Source: Streptomyces griseochromogenes
Lineage (GTDB): Bacteria; Actinomycetota; Actinomycetes; Streptomycetales; Streptomycetaceae
Length of the DNA stretch: 64,000 nt
Direction: 5' to 3'
NCBI RefSeq assembly: GCF_001542625.1
Contig: NZ_CP016279.1
Coordinates: forward strand, 8,618,001 to 8,682,000
A model generated the notes under the pieces. The model saw nothing but the letters and a program-made list of their open reading frames with translations. It searched no databases and was not told the DNA's origin. Positions within the stretch are counted from its first letter, which is position 1; each line of letters begins with the position of its first letter. Positions 8,363-18,001 of this stretch are shown one piece after another. The translations under genes were made by a program, and so were the position numbers.

Positions 8363-9724
8363 TCACCGCTCTCCGGACGAGCGCGCCGCGGAGGCACGCC
8401 GTCGCATCGTGTTCCATCTCCGAGGCCCCCGCTCGACACCGGGGCCTCCCGCCCGCTTTCTACCAAAGCGAGGTTGCCGCATCGCAAGCGCCGCCCGCGC
8501 AGCGGGGTCGTCGCGTGCAAAGGCGATCAGCAGCCCGATGGCGAACATGGTCGGCAGCAGGGCGGATCCTCCGTAGGAGAACAGCGGGAGGGGGACTCCG
8601 GCGATCGGCAGCAGGCCGAGCACCGCACCGATGTTGATCACGGCCTGAGCGATGATCCAGGTGGTCACACCTCCCGCGGCATACCTGACGAAGGGGTCCT
8701 CCGTGCGTCCGGCCACGCGGATACCCGCATAGCCTAGAGCCGCGAAGAGGGCGAGCACCGACAGCGTCCCCGCCAGGCCCAGTTCCTCACCGGTGACGGC
8801 GAAGATGAAGTCGGTGTGGGCTTCGGGGAGTTGCCCCCATTTTTCCACACTTGCGCCGAGGCCCGAACCGAAGAGTCCGCCGGAGGCGAGGGCGTAGATG
8901 CCGTGCACGGCCTGCCAGCAGTCGGCCACCCCGGACCTGGGCTCGGTGGCGCCGATGCAGGCGAGGCGGGCCATCCGGTTGGGGCTGGTCTTGATGAGGA
9001 TCACCCCGATCCCGCCGGCGATCGACAGCACCCCGGCGAACAGCCGGGTGGGCGCCCCCGCGAGCCAGAGCAGGCCGAACAGGATCGCGGTCAGGATGAT
9101 CGCGGTGCCCATGTCGCCGCCCAGCATGATCAGCCCGAGCAGCAGGAAGGCCACCGGGACCAGCGGCACCAGCATGTGCTTCCACTGGGTCAGCAGCTTC
9201 TTCTCCTGCTTGCGGGCGATCAGGTCGGCGCCCCACAGCACCAGGGCGAGCTTGCCGAACTCACTGGGCTGGATCTGGAAGGAGCCGCCGAGGGAGATCC
9301 AGTTCTGGTTGCCGTTGACCGCCATCCCTATCCCGGGCACCTGCACCAGGGCCATCAGGAAGACGGCGCCGGCGAGGATCGGGTAGGCGAGCGCCCGGTG
9401 CAGCTTCACCGGCATACGGGAGGCGACGAGCAGCAGGGCGCCGCCGATGGCCGCCGCCAGGAACTGCTTGCGGAAGAAGTACGACCCCGGCAGCGAGAGC
9501 TGCAGCGCGGTGATCTGGGAGGCCGAGTAGACCATCACCAGGCCCAGCACGGTGATCAGCACGCTGCCGCCGAGGATCAGGTAGTAGGCGGTCAGCGGGC
9601 GGTCCCAGGCCTTGCGCGCGCGCAGATAGAGCCGCAGCAGGGCGCTCTCGCGCGACGGCCGGGGTGCGGCGGTACGTCCGGACGCCCGCTGCACGGGCGG
9701 CCCGCCGGTGCGGCTACCGGGCAT
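8363..9724 (-). CDS. ftsW: FtsW, SEDS-family septal peptidoglycan polymerase
   Basis: FtsW is a polytopic SEDS glycosyltransferase that polymerises lipid II at the septum together with the class B PBP FtsI. The 453-residue protein has about ten hydrophobic segments after a basic N-terminal tail. Family motifs include GIGMAVNGNQNWISLGG, QPSEFGKLALVLW and AHTDFIFAVTGEELG. I chose ATG at 9724 because GGAGG stands just before it; a GTG four codons earlier lies inside that ribosome-binding site. The C-terminus is a basic cytoplasmic tail. It sits between murD and murG. Confidence 0.95.
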   Translation of the reverse strand: MPGSRTGGPPVQRASGRTAAPRPSRESALLRLYLRARKAWDRPLTAYYLILGGSVLITVLGLVMVYSASQITALQLSLPGSYFFRKQFLAAAIGGALLLVASRMPVKLHRALAYPILAGAVFLMALVQVPGIGMAVNGNQNWISLGGSFQIQPSEFGKLALVLWGADLIARKQEKKLLTQWKHMLVPLVPVAFLLLGLIMLGGDMGTAIILTAILFGLLWLAGAPTRLFAGVLSIAGGIGVILIKTSPNRMARLACIGATEPRSGVADCWQAVHGIYALASGGLFGSGLGASVEKWGQLPEAHTDFIFAVTGEELGLAGTLSVLALFAALGYAGIRVAGRTEDPFVRYAAGGVTTWIIAQAVINIGAVLGLLPIAGVPLPLFSYGGSALLPTMFAIGLLIAFARDDPAARAALAMRQPRFGRKRAGGPGVERGPRRWNTMRRRASAARSSGER

Positions 9725-9793
9725 CAACGCCTCCACTGAACGTCGGCCGTCCCACGCGTCCCTCCCAAGATCCGCCCCGGCGGGCGGCCGGGG

Positions 9794-11236
9794 TCAGGCG
9801 TCGAGTTCGCGGACCGCCGCCGCGAACGCGTCACCGCGCTGGTTGTAGTTGGTGAACATGTCCATGGAGGCGCAGGCGGGGGCGAGGAGCACCGTGTCAC
9901 CCTCAGACGCTAGCCGCTTCGCCTCCGTCACCGCCTGGAGCATCGCCCCAGTGTCGGTCCGGTCGAGGTCGACGACGGGTACCTCCGGGGCGTGTCGCGC
10001 AAGGGCGTCGCGGATCAGGGCGCGATCGGCGCCGAGCAGGACGACGCCGCGAAGTCGTTTTGCCGACTTGGCGACCAGCTCGTCGAAGCTCGCACCCTTC
10101 GCCAGACCGCCCGCAATCCATACAATCGACTCATATGACACCAACGAGGCTTCCGCGGCGTGCGTGTTGGTCGCCTTCGAGTCGTCCACGTACGCCACCC
10201 CGTCCAGATCGGCGACGTGCGCGATGCGGTGGGCGTCGGGCCTGAAGGCCCGCAGGCCGTCACGTACGGCCGTGGCGGGCACCCCGAAGGCGCGCGCGAG
10301 GGCCGCGGCGGCAAGGGCGTTGGCGATGTTGTGCGGGACCGGCGGGTTGACGTCGGAGACCTCGGCCAGCTCCTGCGCGTTCTTCTGCCGGTTCTCGACG
10401 AAGGCCCGGTCGACCAGGATGCCGTCCACGACACCGAGTTGGGAGGGGCCCGGGGTGCCGAGGGTGAACCCGATGGCCCGGCAGCCCTCTTCGACGTCGG
10501 CCTCGCGCACCAGGTCCTCGGTGAGCTTGTCGGCCACGTTGTAGACGCAGGCGACCCGGTTGCCCTCGTAGATCCGGCCCTTGTCGGCGGCGTAGGCCTC
10601 CATCGAGCCGTGCCAGTCCAGGTGGTCCGGGGCGAGGTTGAGCACGGCCGCGGACTGGGCGCGCAGCGAGGGCGCCCAGTGCAGTTGGTAGCTGGACAGC
10701 TCCACGGCGAGGACGTCGTACGTCTCCTCGCCGAGGACCGCATCCAGCAGGGAGACGCCGATGTTGCCGACGGCGGCCGTCCTGAGGCCCGCGGCCTTCA
10801 GGATCGACGCCAGCATCTGCACGGTGGTGGTCTTGCCGTTGGTGCCCGTCACGGCCAGCCAGGGGGCCGCGTCCGGACCCCGCAGGCGCCAGGCCAGCTC
10901 CACGTCGCCCCAGACGGGTACGCCCGCCTCGGCAGCCGCGAGGAACAGCGGCTTGTCGGGCTTCCAGCCGGGCGCGGTGACGATCAGCTCGGTGCCTTCC
11001 GGCAGGGTCGCCCCGTCGCCGAGGCGCACGGTGATGCCGAGCGCCTCCAGCTCCGCGGCCTGCTCACGCGCGCGTGCGTCGTCGCCGTCGTTGACGACCG
11101 TGACGATCGCCCCGCGCGCGTGCAGCACCTTGGCCGCCGGGACGCCCGAGACACCGAGCCCGGCGACGGTGACGTGCTTGCCCTGGAACTCAGAAGATCC
11201 CGAAGGCACCGAGGAGGTCACTTTTCCGCTGCCCAT
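9794..11236 (-). CDS. murD: MurD, UDP-MurNAc-L-Ala:D-Glu ligase
   Basis: A cytoplasmic ATP-dependent ligase adding D-glutamate to UDP-MurNAc-L-alanine. The sequence shows the N-terminal Rossmann-like domain (VTVAGLGVSGVPAAKV), the Mur-ligase P-loop VTGTNGKTTTVQML, the central LAPDHLDWHGSMEAY motif and the C-terminal DSKATNTHA motif. I take the ATG at 11236, 19 bases inside the mraY end (480 residues). A GTG at 11223-11221, overlapping the mraY stop by four bases, is a good alternative start. Frame upstream of 11236 is antisense-like noise. Confidence 0.95.
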   Translation of the reverse strand: MGSGKVTSSVPSGSSEFQGKHVTVAGLGVSGVPAAKVLHARGAIVTVVNDGDDARAREQAAELEALGITVRLGDGATLPEGTELIVTAPGWKPDKPLFLAAAEAGVPVWGDVELAWRLRGPDAAPWLAVTGTNGKTTTVQMLASILKAAGLRTAAVGNIGVSLLDAVLGEETYDVLAVELSSYQLHWAPSLRAQSAAVLNLAPDHLDWHGSMEAYAADKGRIYEGNRVACVYNVADKLTEDLVREADVEEGCRAIGFTLGTPGPSQLGVVDGILVDRAFVENRQKNAQELAEVSDVNPPVPHNIANALAAAALARAFGVPATAVRDGLRAFRPDAHRIAHVADLDGVAYVDDSKATNTHAAEASLVSYESIVWIAGGLAKGASFDELVAKSAKRLRGVVLLGADRALIRDALARHAPEVPVVDLDRTDTGAMLQAVTEAKRLASEGDTVLLAPACASMDMFTNYNQRGDAFAAAVRELDA

Positions 11237-12291
11237 CCTGCATAGAAGAGGCCCAGTCCGACAATTACACAGATGCCCTGGATGATCCAGAACCGGACCA
11301 CCACCAGGACCTCGGACCAGCCCTTGAGTTCGAAGTGATGCTGCAGTGGCGCCATGCGGAAGACGCGCTTTCCGGTGAGCCGGAAGGAGCCGACCTGGAT
11401 GACGACCGACATGGTGATGAGGACGAACAGGCCGCCCATGATGGCCACCAGCAGCTCCGTGCGGGAGAGGATGGCCAGGCCGGTGAGGACGCCGCCGAGG
11501 GCGAGCGAGCCGGTGTCGCCCATGAAGATCTTCGCCGGCGAGGTGTTCCACCACAGGAAGCCCAGGCAGGCGCCCATCAGCGCGGAGGCGACCACGGCGA
11601 GGTCGAGCGGGTCGCGCACCTCGTAGCAGGCGTGGGGGTTGGTCAGGGTGCCCGCGTTGGCGCAGGACTCCTGGAACTGCCAGACGCCGATGAACGTGTA
11701 GGCGCCGAAGACGAGCACGGAGGCGCCGGTGGCCAGGCCGTCCAGACCGTCGGTGAGGTTCACGCCGTTCGACATCGCGAGGATCATGAACAGCGCCCAG
11801 ATCACGAACAGCACCGGGCCGATCGACCAGCCGAAGTCCGTGATGAACGACAGCTTGGTGGAGGCCGGGGTGTTGCCGCGCGCGTCGGAGAACATCAGCG
11901 ACAGCACGGCGAAGGAGATGCCGACGATCAGCTGGCCGGCCATCTTCGCCTTGGCCCGCAGACCCAGCGAACGCCGCTTGACGATCTTGATGTAGTCGTC
12001 CAGGAAGCCGACCAGGCCCATGCCGACCATCAGCCCGAGCACCAGCAGCCCGGAGAAGGTCGGCGGCTTGCCGGTGATCACCTTGCTGAGGAAGTAGGCG
12101 GCGACCGTCGCCAGGATGAAGGCGATACCACCCATGGTCGGCGTACCGCGCTTGCTGGCGTGCTCGCGCGGGCCGTCGTCACGGATGTACTGGCCGTAGC
12201 CCTTGCGGGCGAGCAGCTTGATCAGCAGCGGGGTGCCGACCAGCGTCAGAAAGAGGCCGATGACTCCCGAGAACAGGATCTGGTTCATCAT
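11218..12291 (-). CDS. mraY: MraY, phospho-MurNAc-pentapeptide translocase
   Basis: A polytopic membrane transferase that makes lipid I from UDP-MurNAc-pentapeptide and undecaprenyl phosphate. The 357-residue protein has ten hydrophobic segments. It carries the catalytic aspartates in FLDDYIKIVK, the NLTDGLDGLATG loop and the MGDTGSLALGG and PLQHHFELKGW motifs. The start ATG overlaps the murF stop in the arrangement ATGA, a sign of coupled translation. Confidence 0.97.
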   Translation of the reverse strand: MMNQILFSGVIGLFLTLVGTPLLIKLLARKGYGQYIRDDGPREHASKRGTPTMGGIAFILATVAAYFLSKVITGKPPTFSGLLVLGLMVGMGLVGFLDDYIKIVKRRSLGLRAKAKMAGQLIVGISFAVLSLMFSDARGNTPASTKLSFITDFGWSIGPVLFVIWALFMILAMSNGVNLTDGLDGLATGASVLVFGAYTFIGVWQFQESCANAGTLTNPHACYEVRDPLDLAVVASALMGACLGFLWWNTSPAKIFMGDTGSLALGGVLTGLAILSRTELLVAIMGGLFVLITMSVVIQVGSFRLTGKRVFRMAPLQHHFELKGWSEVLVVVRFWIIQGICVIVGLGLFYAGWAAEK

Positions 12292-13694
12292 CGGGCGGCA
12301 ACCTCACCCTCGGCGCCGGTCTCGGTCAGCGCCTGCGCGACGCTCTCGAGCCCCACCGAACGGGACGCCTTCACGAGTACGACGTCCCCTGGGCGCAGCT
12401 CGCTGCGCAACAGGTCGACCGCCGCCTGTGCGTCGGACACGTGCACCGACTCCTCACCCCACGAACCCTCGTTATATGCGCCCAGTTGCAGCCAGGAGGC
12501 CTCAGTCCCCCCGACCGCGACGAGCTTGCTGACGTTGAGCCGGACGGCGAGCCGTCCGACGGCGTCGTGCTCGGCGAGCGCCTCGTCCCCCAGCTCGGCC
12601 ATCTTGCCGAGCACCGCCCACGTGCGGCGCCCCTGGCCCATGGCCGCGAGCGCCCTGAGGGCGGCCCGCATGGACTCGGGGTTGGCGTTGTAGGCGTCGT
12701 TGACGATGGTCACGCCGTCCGGTCGCTCGGTGACCTCCATGCGCCAGCGGGAGAGGGAGCCCGCCTCGGAGAGCGCGAGGGCGATCTCGTCTGCGGACAT
12801 GCCCAGCTCATGGGCGACGGCGGCCGCGGCGAGCGCGTTCGACACGTGGTGCTCACCGTACAGGCGCATGGTCACATCGCTTGCACCGGAGGGTGTGCGA
12901 AGTCTGAAGGCGGGCTGTCCACTGTCCGTGAGTCGCACGTTCTCGGCGCGAACGTCCGCTTCGGCCGACTCTCCGAAAAGGACCACCTTCGCCTTGGTAC
13001 GGGGAGCCATGGCCCGGACCAGCGGGTCGTCGGCGTTGAGGATCGCGGATCCGTCCTCGGGCAGCCCTTCGATGATCTCGCCCTTCGCCTGGGCGATCTG
13101 CTCGCGCCCGCCGAACTCGCCGATGTGGGCGGTGCCGACGTTGAGGACGAGGCCGATCTTCGGCGGCGTGAGGCTGGTGAGGTAGCGGATGTCGCCGATG
13201 TAGCGCGCGCCCATCTCCAGCACGAGGTACCGCGTGTCGTGCGCGACCCGGAGCGCGGTCAGCGGAAGGCCGATCTCGTTGTTGAGATTCCCCTCCGGCC
13301 AGATCGTGGGCGCCTTGCTGTTCAGCACCTGGGCGATGAGGTCCTTGGTGCTCGTCTTGCCGGCGGATCCGGTGAGCGCGACGAGGGTCGCGCCCGCCTT
13401 CGCCACGACGTGGCGCGCGAGGGCGCCCAGCGCCTTGGTGACGTCGTCCACGACGATCGCGGGCAGGCCGACGGGACGCGACGCCAGCAGGGCGACCGCG
13501 CCCGCCTGGACGACAGCCTGCGCGAAGTCGTGGCCGTCCACGCGCTCACCGACGAACGCGGCGAACAGGGTGCCGGGCACCACCTCTCGGGAGTCCCGGA
13601 CCACCGGCCCCGTGACCTGGACGGACGGATCCGGTATGTCGTGCGTCTGCCCGCCGACGACTGCTGCGATCTCGGCGAGGGAGAGGGCGATCAC
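12288..13694 (-). CDS. murF: MurF, D-Ala-D-Ala adding ligase
   Basis: UDP-MurNAc-tripeptide:D-alanyl-D-alanine ligase, the last cytoplasmic step of the pentapeptide precursor. The 468-residue sequence carries the P-loop LTGSAGKTSTKDLIAQVL, the NLNNEIGLPLTAL and LEMGARYIGDI motifs of MurF, and the NDAYNANPESMRAAL motif of the C-terminal half. The start is GTG, 4 bases after the murE stop. Its 3' end overlaps mraY by four bases. Confidence 0.97.
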   Translation of the reverse strand: MIALSLAEIAAVVGGQTHDIPDPSVQVTGPVVRDSREVVPGTLFAAFVGERVDGHDFAQAVVQAGAVALLASRPVGLPAIVVDDVTKALGALARHVVAKAGATLVALTGSAGKTSTKDLIAQVLNSKAPTIWPEGNLNNEIGLPLTALRVAHDTRYLVLEMGARYIGDIRYLTSLTPPKIGLVLNVGTAHIGEFGGREQIAQAKGEIIEGLPEDGSAILNADDPLVRAMAPRTKAKVVLFGESAEADVRAENVRLTDSGQPAFRLRTPSGASDVTMRLYGEHHVSNALAAAAVAHELGMSADEIALALSEAGSLSRWRMEVTERPDGVTIVNDAYNANPESMRAALRALAAMGQGRRTWAVLGKMAELGDEALAEHDAVGRLAVRLNVSKLVAVGGTEASWLQLGAYNEGSWGEESVHVSDAQAAVDLLRSELRPGDVVLVKASRSVGLESVAQALTETGAEGEVAAR

Positions 13695-13698
13695 AAGT

Positions 13699-15354
13699 TC
13701 ATCCCTGGGTCTTCTGGATAGCTTCGCGAAGCACCTGGCGGTCGTCGAAGGGACGGACCACGCCGGCGATGTCCTGGCCCTGTTCGTGGCCCTTGCCCGC
13801 GACCAGCACCGTGTCGCCGGGGGCGGCGCGGCCCACGGCGGCGGCGATCGCGGCGGCCCGCTCCTCGAAGAGGAGCACCTCGCCGCGCTCGTGCGCGGGC
13901 ACGGAGGCCGCGCCCTGGAGCATCGTCGCGAGGATCGCCAGGGGGTCCTCGGAGCGGGGGTTGTCGGAGGTCAGTACGGCCGTGTCGGAGAGCCGGGCCG
14001 CGGCGGCGCCCATCGGGGCGCGCTTGGTCTGGTCGCGGTCGCCGCCGCAGCCGAGGACGACGTGCAGCCGGCCCTTGGTGACCTTGCGCAGCGCCTTGAG
14101 CACCGACTCGACGGCGTCGGTCTTGTGGGCGTAGTCGACGACCGCGAGGTAGGGCTGCCCGGCGTCCACGCGCTCCAGACGGCCGGGGACACCGGGTACG
14201 GCGGCCACGCCGTCGGCGGCGGCCTGCGGGTCGAGGCCGGCCGCGGCGAGGGCGACGACGGCGGCGAGGGTGTTCGCCACGTTGAAGGGGCCCGGCAGCG
14301 GCGACCTGGCGTGGACGCGCTCGCCCTCGGGGCCGACGACGGTGAACGTCGAGTCCATGGGGCCGACCTGGACGTCCTCGGCGCGCCAGTCGGCGTCCGG
14401 GTGGCCCTCGGCGGAGAAGGTGACGACCGGGACGGTGGCCTCCTCGGCGAGCCGGCGGCCGTACTCGTCGTCGGCGTTGATCACACCGAGCCTGCTGCGT
14501 TCCGGCGTGAACAGCTGCGCCTTGGCCCGGTAGTAGTCCTCCATGTCGGAGTGGAACTCCATGTGTTCCGGGCTGAGGTTGGTGAACACGGCGATGTCGA
14601 AGACGCAGCCGTCGACCCGGCCGAGCACCAGGGCGTGGCTGGAGACCTCCATGGCGACCGCCTCGACGCCGCGTTCACGCATGACGGCGAACAGGGCCTG
14701 CAGATCGGTGGCCTCGGGGGTGGTGCGCTCGGACTTGATGCGCTCCTCGCCGATGCGCATCTCGACGGTGCCGATGAGTCCGGTGGCGCGGGCGGTCTTC
14801 AGTCCGCCCTCGATCAGGTACGCCGTGGTGGTCTTGCCGGAGGTGCCGGTGATGCCGATCTGGAGCAGGTCGTCGCCGGGGCGGCCGTAGATCGTCGCCG
14901 CCAGTTCGCCCATCCGCGCGCGCGGGTCGTCCACGACCAGGACCGGCAGTCCGGTCGCGGCGGCGCGCTCGGCGCCCGACGGGTCGGTCAGCACGGCGGC
15001 CGCGCCAAGGCCGGCGGCCTGGGTGACGAAGTCGGCGCCGTGCAGGCGGGCACCCGGGAGGGCGGCGTACAGGTCGCCGGGGCGGACGGCGCGCGAGTCG
15101 TGGGTGATCCCGGTGATCCCGGCGGCGCCGACCGGAGCGGCGGTACCCAGCTGACCGGCCAGTTCCGCGAGGGGTGTGGCAGAGACGTGGACCGGTCGCG
15201 GCGGTCCCGGATATGTCACGGAAGCGCCCTTCTGGGTGGTTTGGGACTGATCAGCGTGTGGCACGGCGGTGAGCGTACCGGGCGCACCCGCTCCGGAGCG
15301 AAGTGAGGGGCGCGGGGTGCCCTGGTTCCCGGGGTCGGGGGTGATCGTTGTCAC
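13699..15354 (-). CDS. murE: MurE, diaminopimelate-adding ligase
   Basis: UDP-MurNAc-L-Ala-D-Glu:diaminopimelate ligase. The 551-residue protein has a long, probably disordered N-terminal extension of about 65 residues typical of Streptomyces. The Mur domains follow, with the P-loop ITGTSGKTTTAYLIEGGL, the SHALVLGRVDGC and NLSPEHMEFHSDMEDYY motifs and the substrate-selecting TSDNPRSEDPLAI motif, whose DNPR indicates diaminopimelate rather than lysine. The C-terminal GKGHEQGQ motif is also present. A GTG at 15354 is used as start; no later start keeps the whole conserved extension. Confidence 0.95.
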   Translation of the reverse strand: MTTITPDPGNQGTPRPSLRSGAGAPGTLTAVPHADQSQTTQKGASVTYPGPPRPVHVSATPLAELAGQLGTAAPVGAAGITGITHDSRAVRPGDLYAALPGARLHGADFVTQAAGLGAAAVLTDPSGAERAAATGLPVLVVDDPRARMGELAATIYGRPGDDLLQIGITGTSGKTTTAYLIEGGLKTARATGLIGTVEMRIGEERIKSERTTPEATDLQALFAVMRERGVEAVAMEVSSHALVLGRVDGCVFDIAVFTNLSPEHMEFHSDMEDYYRAKAQLFTPERSRLGVINADDEYGRRLAEEATVPVVTFSAEGHPDADWRAEDVQVGPMDSTFTVVGPEGERVHARSPLPGPFNVANTLAAVVALAAAGLDPQAAADGVAAVPGVPGRLERVDAGQPYLAVVDYAHKTDAVESVLKALRKVTKGRLHVVLGCGGDRDQTKRAPMGAAAARLSDTAVLTSDNPRSEDPLAILATMLQGAASVPAHERGEVLLFEERAAAIAAAVGRAAPGDTVLVAGKGHEQGQDIAGVVRPFDDRQVLREAIQKTQG

Positions 15355-15385
15355 GAGTTCGTTCCTGGATCCTTCGGGGTGCTGA

Positions 15386-17350
15386 TCAGGGCTTGTAGGT
15401 GACGGGCAGGTTCGCGGCCTTCGCCCCGGTCGGCGGTACCTGGAGGGTCTTCAGGGCGAACTCCATCACCTGCTTGTAGATGGGGCCACAGATCTGGCCG
15501 CCGTAGTAGCTGCCGGAGGTGGCGTTCTGGATCGCGCAGTAGACCGTGATCCGCGGGTTGTCCGCGGGTGCGAATCCGGCGAACGACGAGGTGTAGCCGC
15601 GATACCTGCCGGTGGCCGGATCCACGCGGTTGGCGGTGCCGGTCTTGCCCGCGACCCGGTACCCGGGAATGCGGGCCCTGATGCCGGTGCCCTGCTCGTC
15701 GTCCACGACGGACTCCAGCATCTGGGCGAGCGTCGCGGCGGTCTTCTCGCTGACCACACGGGTCTTCTTGGGCTGCGGGGCGGGGGTGAAGCGCCCGTCG
15801 GCGCCCTCGGTGCCACGCACCAGGGTCGGCTCGATACGGACCCCGCCGTTGGCGATCGTGGAGTACACGGAGGCGGCCTGCATGGCACTGAGGGAGAAGC
15901 CCTGGCCGAAAGGAATCGTGTACTGCTGCGACGTCGACCACTTGCCGGAGGGCGCGAGGATGCCCCGGGTCTCGCCGGGGAAGCCGAGCCCGGTGGACGT
16001 GCCGATGCCGAACTTGCGCAGATACGAGTACAGGGCCTTGTTGGCCTCCTGCTGGGTCCTGCCCAGCTGGCCGGTGGCGAGGATGGTGCCGATGTTGCTG
16101 GACTTGGCGAGCACGCCGTTGAGCGTGAGGTACCAGGTGTCGTGGTCGACGTCGTCCTGGAAGAGCCGGTCGCCGCGGTGCAGCCGGTTCGGCACGACGA
16201 CGTGGGTGAGCGGGGTGGCCGCGTTCTCCTCCAGCACCGCCGCCATGGACATCACCTTGGCGGTCGAGCCGGGCTCGTAGGCGTCCTGGACGGCCGCGTT
16301 GCCCATGGCCTCGCCGTCGGCCTTCGCGAGGTCGTTCGGGTCGAAGCCGGGCGAGTTGGCCATGGCCAGGATCTCGCCGGTGCGGGTGTCCTGGACGATG
16401 ACGTAGCCGCGGTCCGCCCTGGACTTCCTCACCTGCTGGGTGATGGCGTTCTGGGCGGCCCACTGGATGTCGCGGTCGATGGTGAGTTCCGCGTCGGAGC
16501 CCGGCACGGCGGGGGTCTCCGTCGATCCCACGGTGGGCACCTCGCGGCCGCCGGACTGGGCGTAGCGGATCTTGCCGTCCTTGCCGGACAGCTGCTTGTT
16601 CAGCTCCTGCTCGATGCCGCCGCCGCCCCGGCCGTCGGCGTTGACCCAGCCCAGCACCCCGGCGGCGAGGTCGCCGTTGGGGTACACACGCTGGCTGCTC
16701 GGATCGGCGAAGACGCCGGCGAGCACGTTGGCCGTGTTCTTGTCGGTCCCGGCCTTCTTGGCGAGCGCGGCCTTCAGGTCCCTGATCTGCTTCCAGACCT
16801 GCGGGGTCTGGCGGGTGGCGAGCCGGGTGTAGCGCGACAGCTTGTTCTCGGGCCTGAGCTTCTTGACGATCGTGGCCTGGTCCTGGTTGAGGATCGGTGC
16901 GAGCAGTGCGGCCGCCTGCTCGGGGCCGTCGTCGATCTTGAGCTGCTTGACGGCGAACATCGTCGGGTCGGCCGTGATGTCGTACGCGTTCTCGCTGATC
17001 GCGAGGGCCACGCCGTTGCGGTCGGTGATCCCGCCGCGGTCGGCGGCGATGGTGTGCACGACGTACCGGTTCTGTTCGGCCTTGGCGGCGTACGCGCTGG
17101 CGTCGACGGCCTGGACCTGGAGCAGCCGTACGACGAAGGCGAGCATCACCAGCGTGAGCGCGAGGCCGACCAGGCGCAGCCGGGGGCGGGGCCTGCCCAG
17201 CCGGATGGGCGGCGGGGGCATGGGCCGGGCACCGCTCGGCCTGCGGACCGGACGGGCACCGGGCCCGGGCTGCCGCCGGACCGCGCCCCGCGGCCGGGGA
17301 GGCTTCGCGGGGCCGGGCACACGGCGCCGGGGCGGTTCCCTGTCGGACAC
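15386..17350 (-). CDS. ftsI: FtsI (PBP3), septal class B transpeptidase
   Basis: The monofunctional D,D-transpeptidase of the septum, partner of FtsW. The 654-residue protein has a basic Pro/Arg-rich cytoplasmic N-terminus and one membrane anchor (about residues 61-77). The pedestal domain contains the ADRGGITDRNG motif. The transpeptidase domain carries the active-site Ser362 in STAK (362-365), the SSN motif in AKSSNIGTIL and KTG in VAGKTGTANRV. I place the start at the GTG at 17350: it lies 5 bases after the ftsL stop, and AGGTGA overlapping that stop serves as ribosome-binding site. The frame runs on upstream, antisense to nothing useful. Confidence 0.95.
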   Translation of the reverse strand: MSDREPPRRRVPGPAKPPRPRGAVRRQPGPGARPVRRPSGARPMPPPPIRLGRPRPRLRLVGLALTLVMLAFVVRLLQVQAVDASAYAAKAEQNRYVVHTIAADRGGITDRNGVALAISENAYDITADPTMFAVKQLKIDDGPEQAAALLAPILNQDQATIVKKLRPENKLSRYTRLATRQTPQVWKQIRDLKAALAKKAGTDKNTANVLAGVFADPSSQRVYPNGDLAAGVLGWVNADGRGGGGIEQELNKQLSGKDGKIRYAQSGGREVPTVGSTETPAVPGSDAELTIDRDIQWAAQNAITQQVRKSRADRGYVIVQDTRTGEILAMANSPGFDPNDLAKADGEAMGNAAVQDAYEPGSTAKVMSMAAVLEENAATPLTHVVVPNRLHRGDRLFQDDVDHDTWYLTLNGVLAKSSNIGTILATGQLGRTQQEANKALYSYLRKFGIGTSTGLGFPGETRGILAPSGKWSTSQQYTIPFGQGFSLSAMQAASVYSTIANGGVRIEPTLVRGTEGADGRFTPAPQPKKTRVVSEKTAATLAQMLESVVDDEQGTGIRARIPGYRVAGKTGTANRVDPATGRYRGYTSSFAGFAPADNPRITVYCAIQNATSGSYYGGQICGPIYKQVMEFALKTLQVPPTGAKAANLPVTYKP

Positions 17351-17355
17351 TTGCG

Positions 17356-17925
17356 TCACCTGCCGGGGGTCGGGGTGGGCGCGGGCTGGAGGGTGGAGAG
17401 CGGCGCCACCGCCTCTGCCGTCGGGGTGGTCACCGGGGCCGGGGCCGAGGGGGTGGGCGTCACGAGGGGCTGGGACGGCGCGGCCGACGGGGCCGGGGAG
17501 GGGCCGGTGGCGGGCTGGATCACCTCGGGTGCGACCGGGACGCTGAAGGTGGCGGGCTGGGGGCTCGCGACACCCGGTACGCCCTTCACGGTGCCGTCGG
17601 GGCCGAGGAAGGCCGGGTCGCCGCCGGGCACCATGCCGAGCTGGCGGGCACGGCGCTGGAGGGCGTCGGGGGACGAGTAGGCGTCGATGTCCCGCTGGAG
17701 GGCCTGCTCCTCGTCGGTGAGGTTCTTGGTCCGCTTCTGCAGGGCGTCGAGTTTGAACGAGCCTTCGCTGAGCGCGGAGTTCAGTACCAGCAGTCCGATC
17801 AGGCCACCGCCGAGCAGCAGGACGACGAGGAGGACGAACGGGGTGCGGGCCGCGCGGGCCCGGCCCGCCGGAAAGAGCCGGGCCAGCCGGGCGGCCCTCC
17901 CCCTCAGTCTGGGTTTCCTGCTCAC
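17356..17925 (-). CDS. ftsL: FtsL-like septum formation protein
   Basis: A small bitopic divisome protein that forms a coiled-coil complex with the DivIC-type partner and FtsQ. The 189-residue product has a strongly basic cytoplasmic start (MSRKPRLRGRAARLARLF), one transmembrane helix (about 29-49) and a Leu/Asn/Glu coiled coil (about 50-90) ending in the YSSPDALQRRARQLGMV motif. The extracytoplasmic tail is long and rich in Pro, Ala and Thr. The GTG at 17925 has GGCGGAGGG just upstream, which decides the start. The sequence is poorly conserved, but the position between rsmH and ftsI makes the call secure. Confidence 0.9.
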   Translation of the reverse strand: MSRKPRLRGRAARLARLFPAGRARAARTPFVLLVVLLLGGGLIGLLVLNSALSEGSFKLDALQKRTKNLTDEEQALQRDIDAYSSPDALQRRARQLGMVPGGDPAFLGPDGTVKGVPGVASPQPATFSVPVAPEVIQPATGPSPAPSAAPSQPLVTPTPSAPAPVTTPTAEAVAPLSTLQPAPTPTPGR

Positions 17926-18001
17926 TGGCCCTCCGCCAGCACAGTCGATCCGGTGCCACCGGCCCTCCGGTGGGTTCGGAAACCCAACCGACCCGATTCG
18001 C

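Noticed and set aside
11237..11554. An upstream extension of the murD frame into mraY.
   Set aside because: The extra residues are His/Arg/Gly-rich antisense-like sequence inside mraY coding DNA.
17351..17959. An upstream extension of the ftsI frame by some 200 codons.
   Set aside because: It overlaps ftsL completely. The GTG at 17350 with its ribosome-binding site and the known FtsI length fit better.
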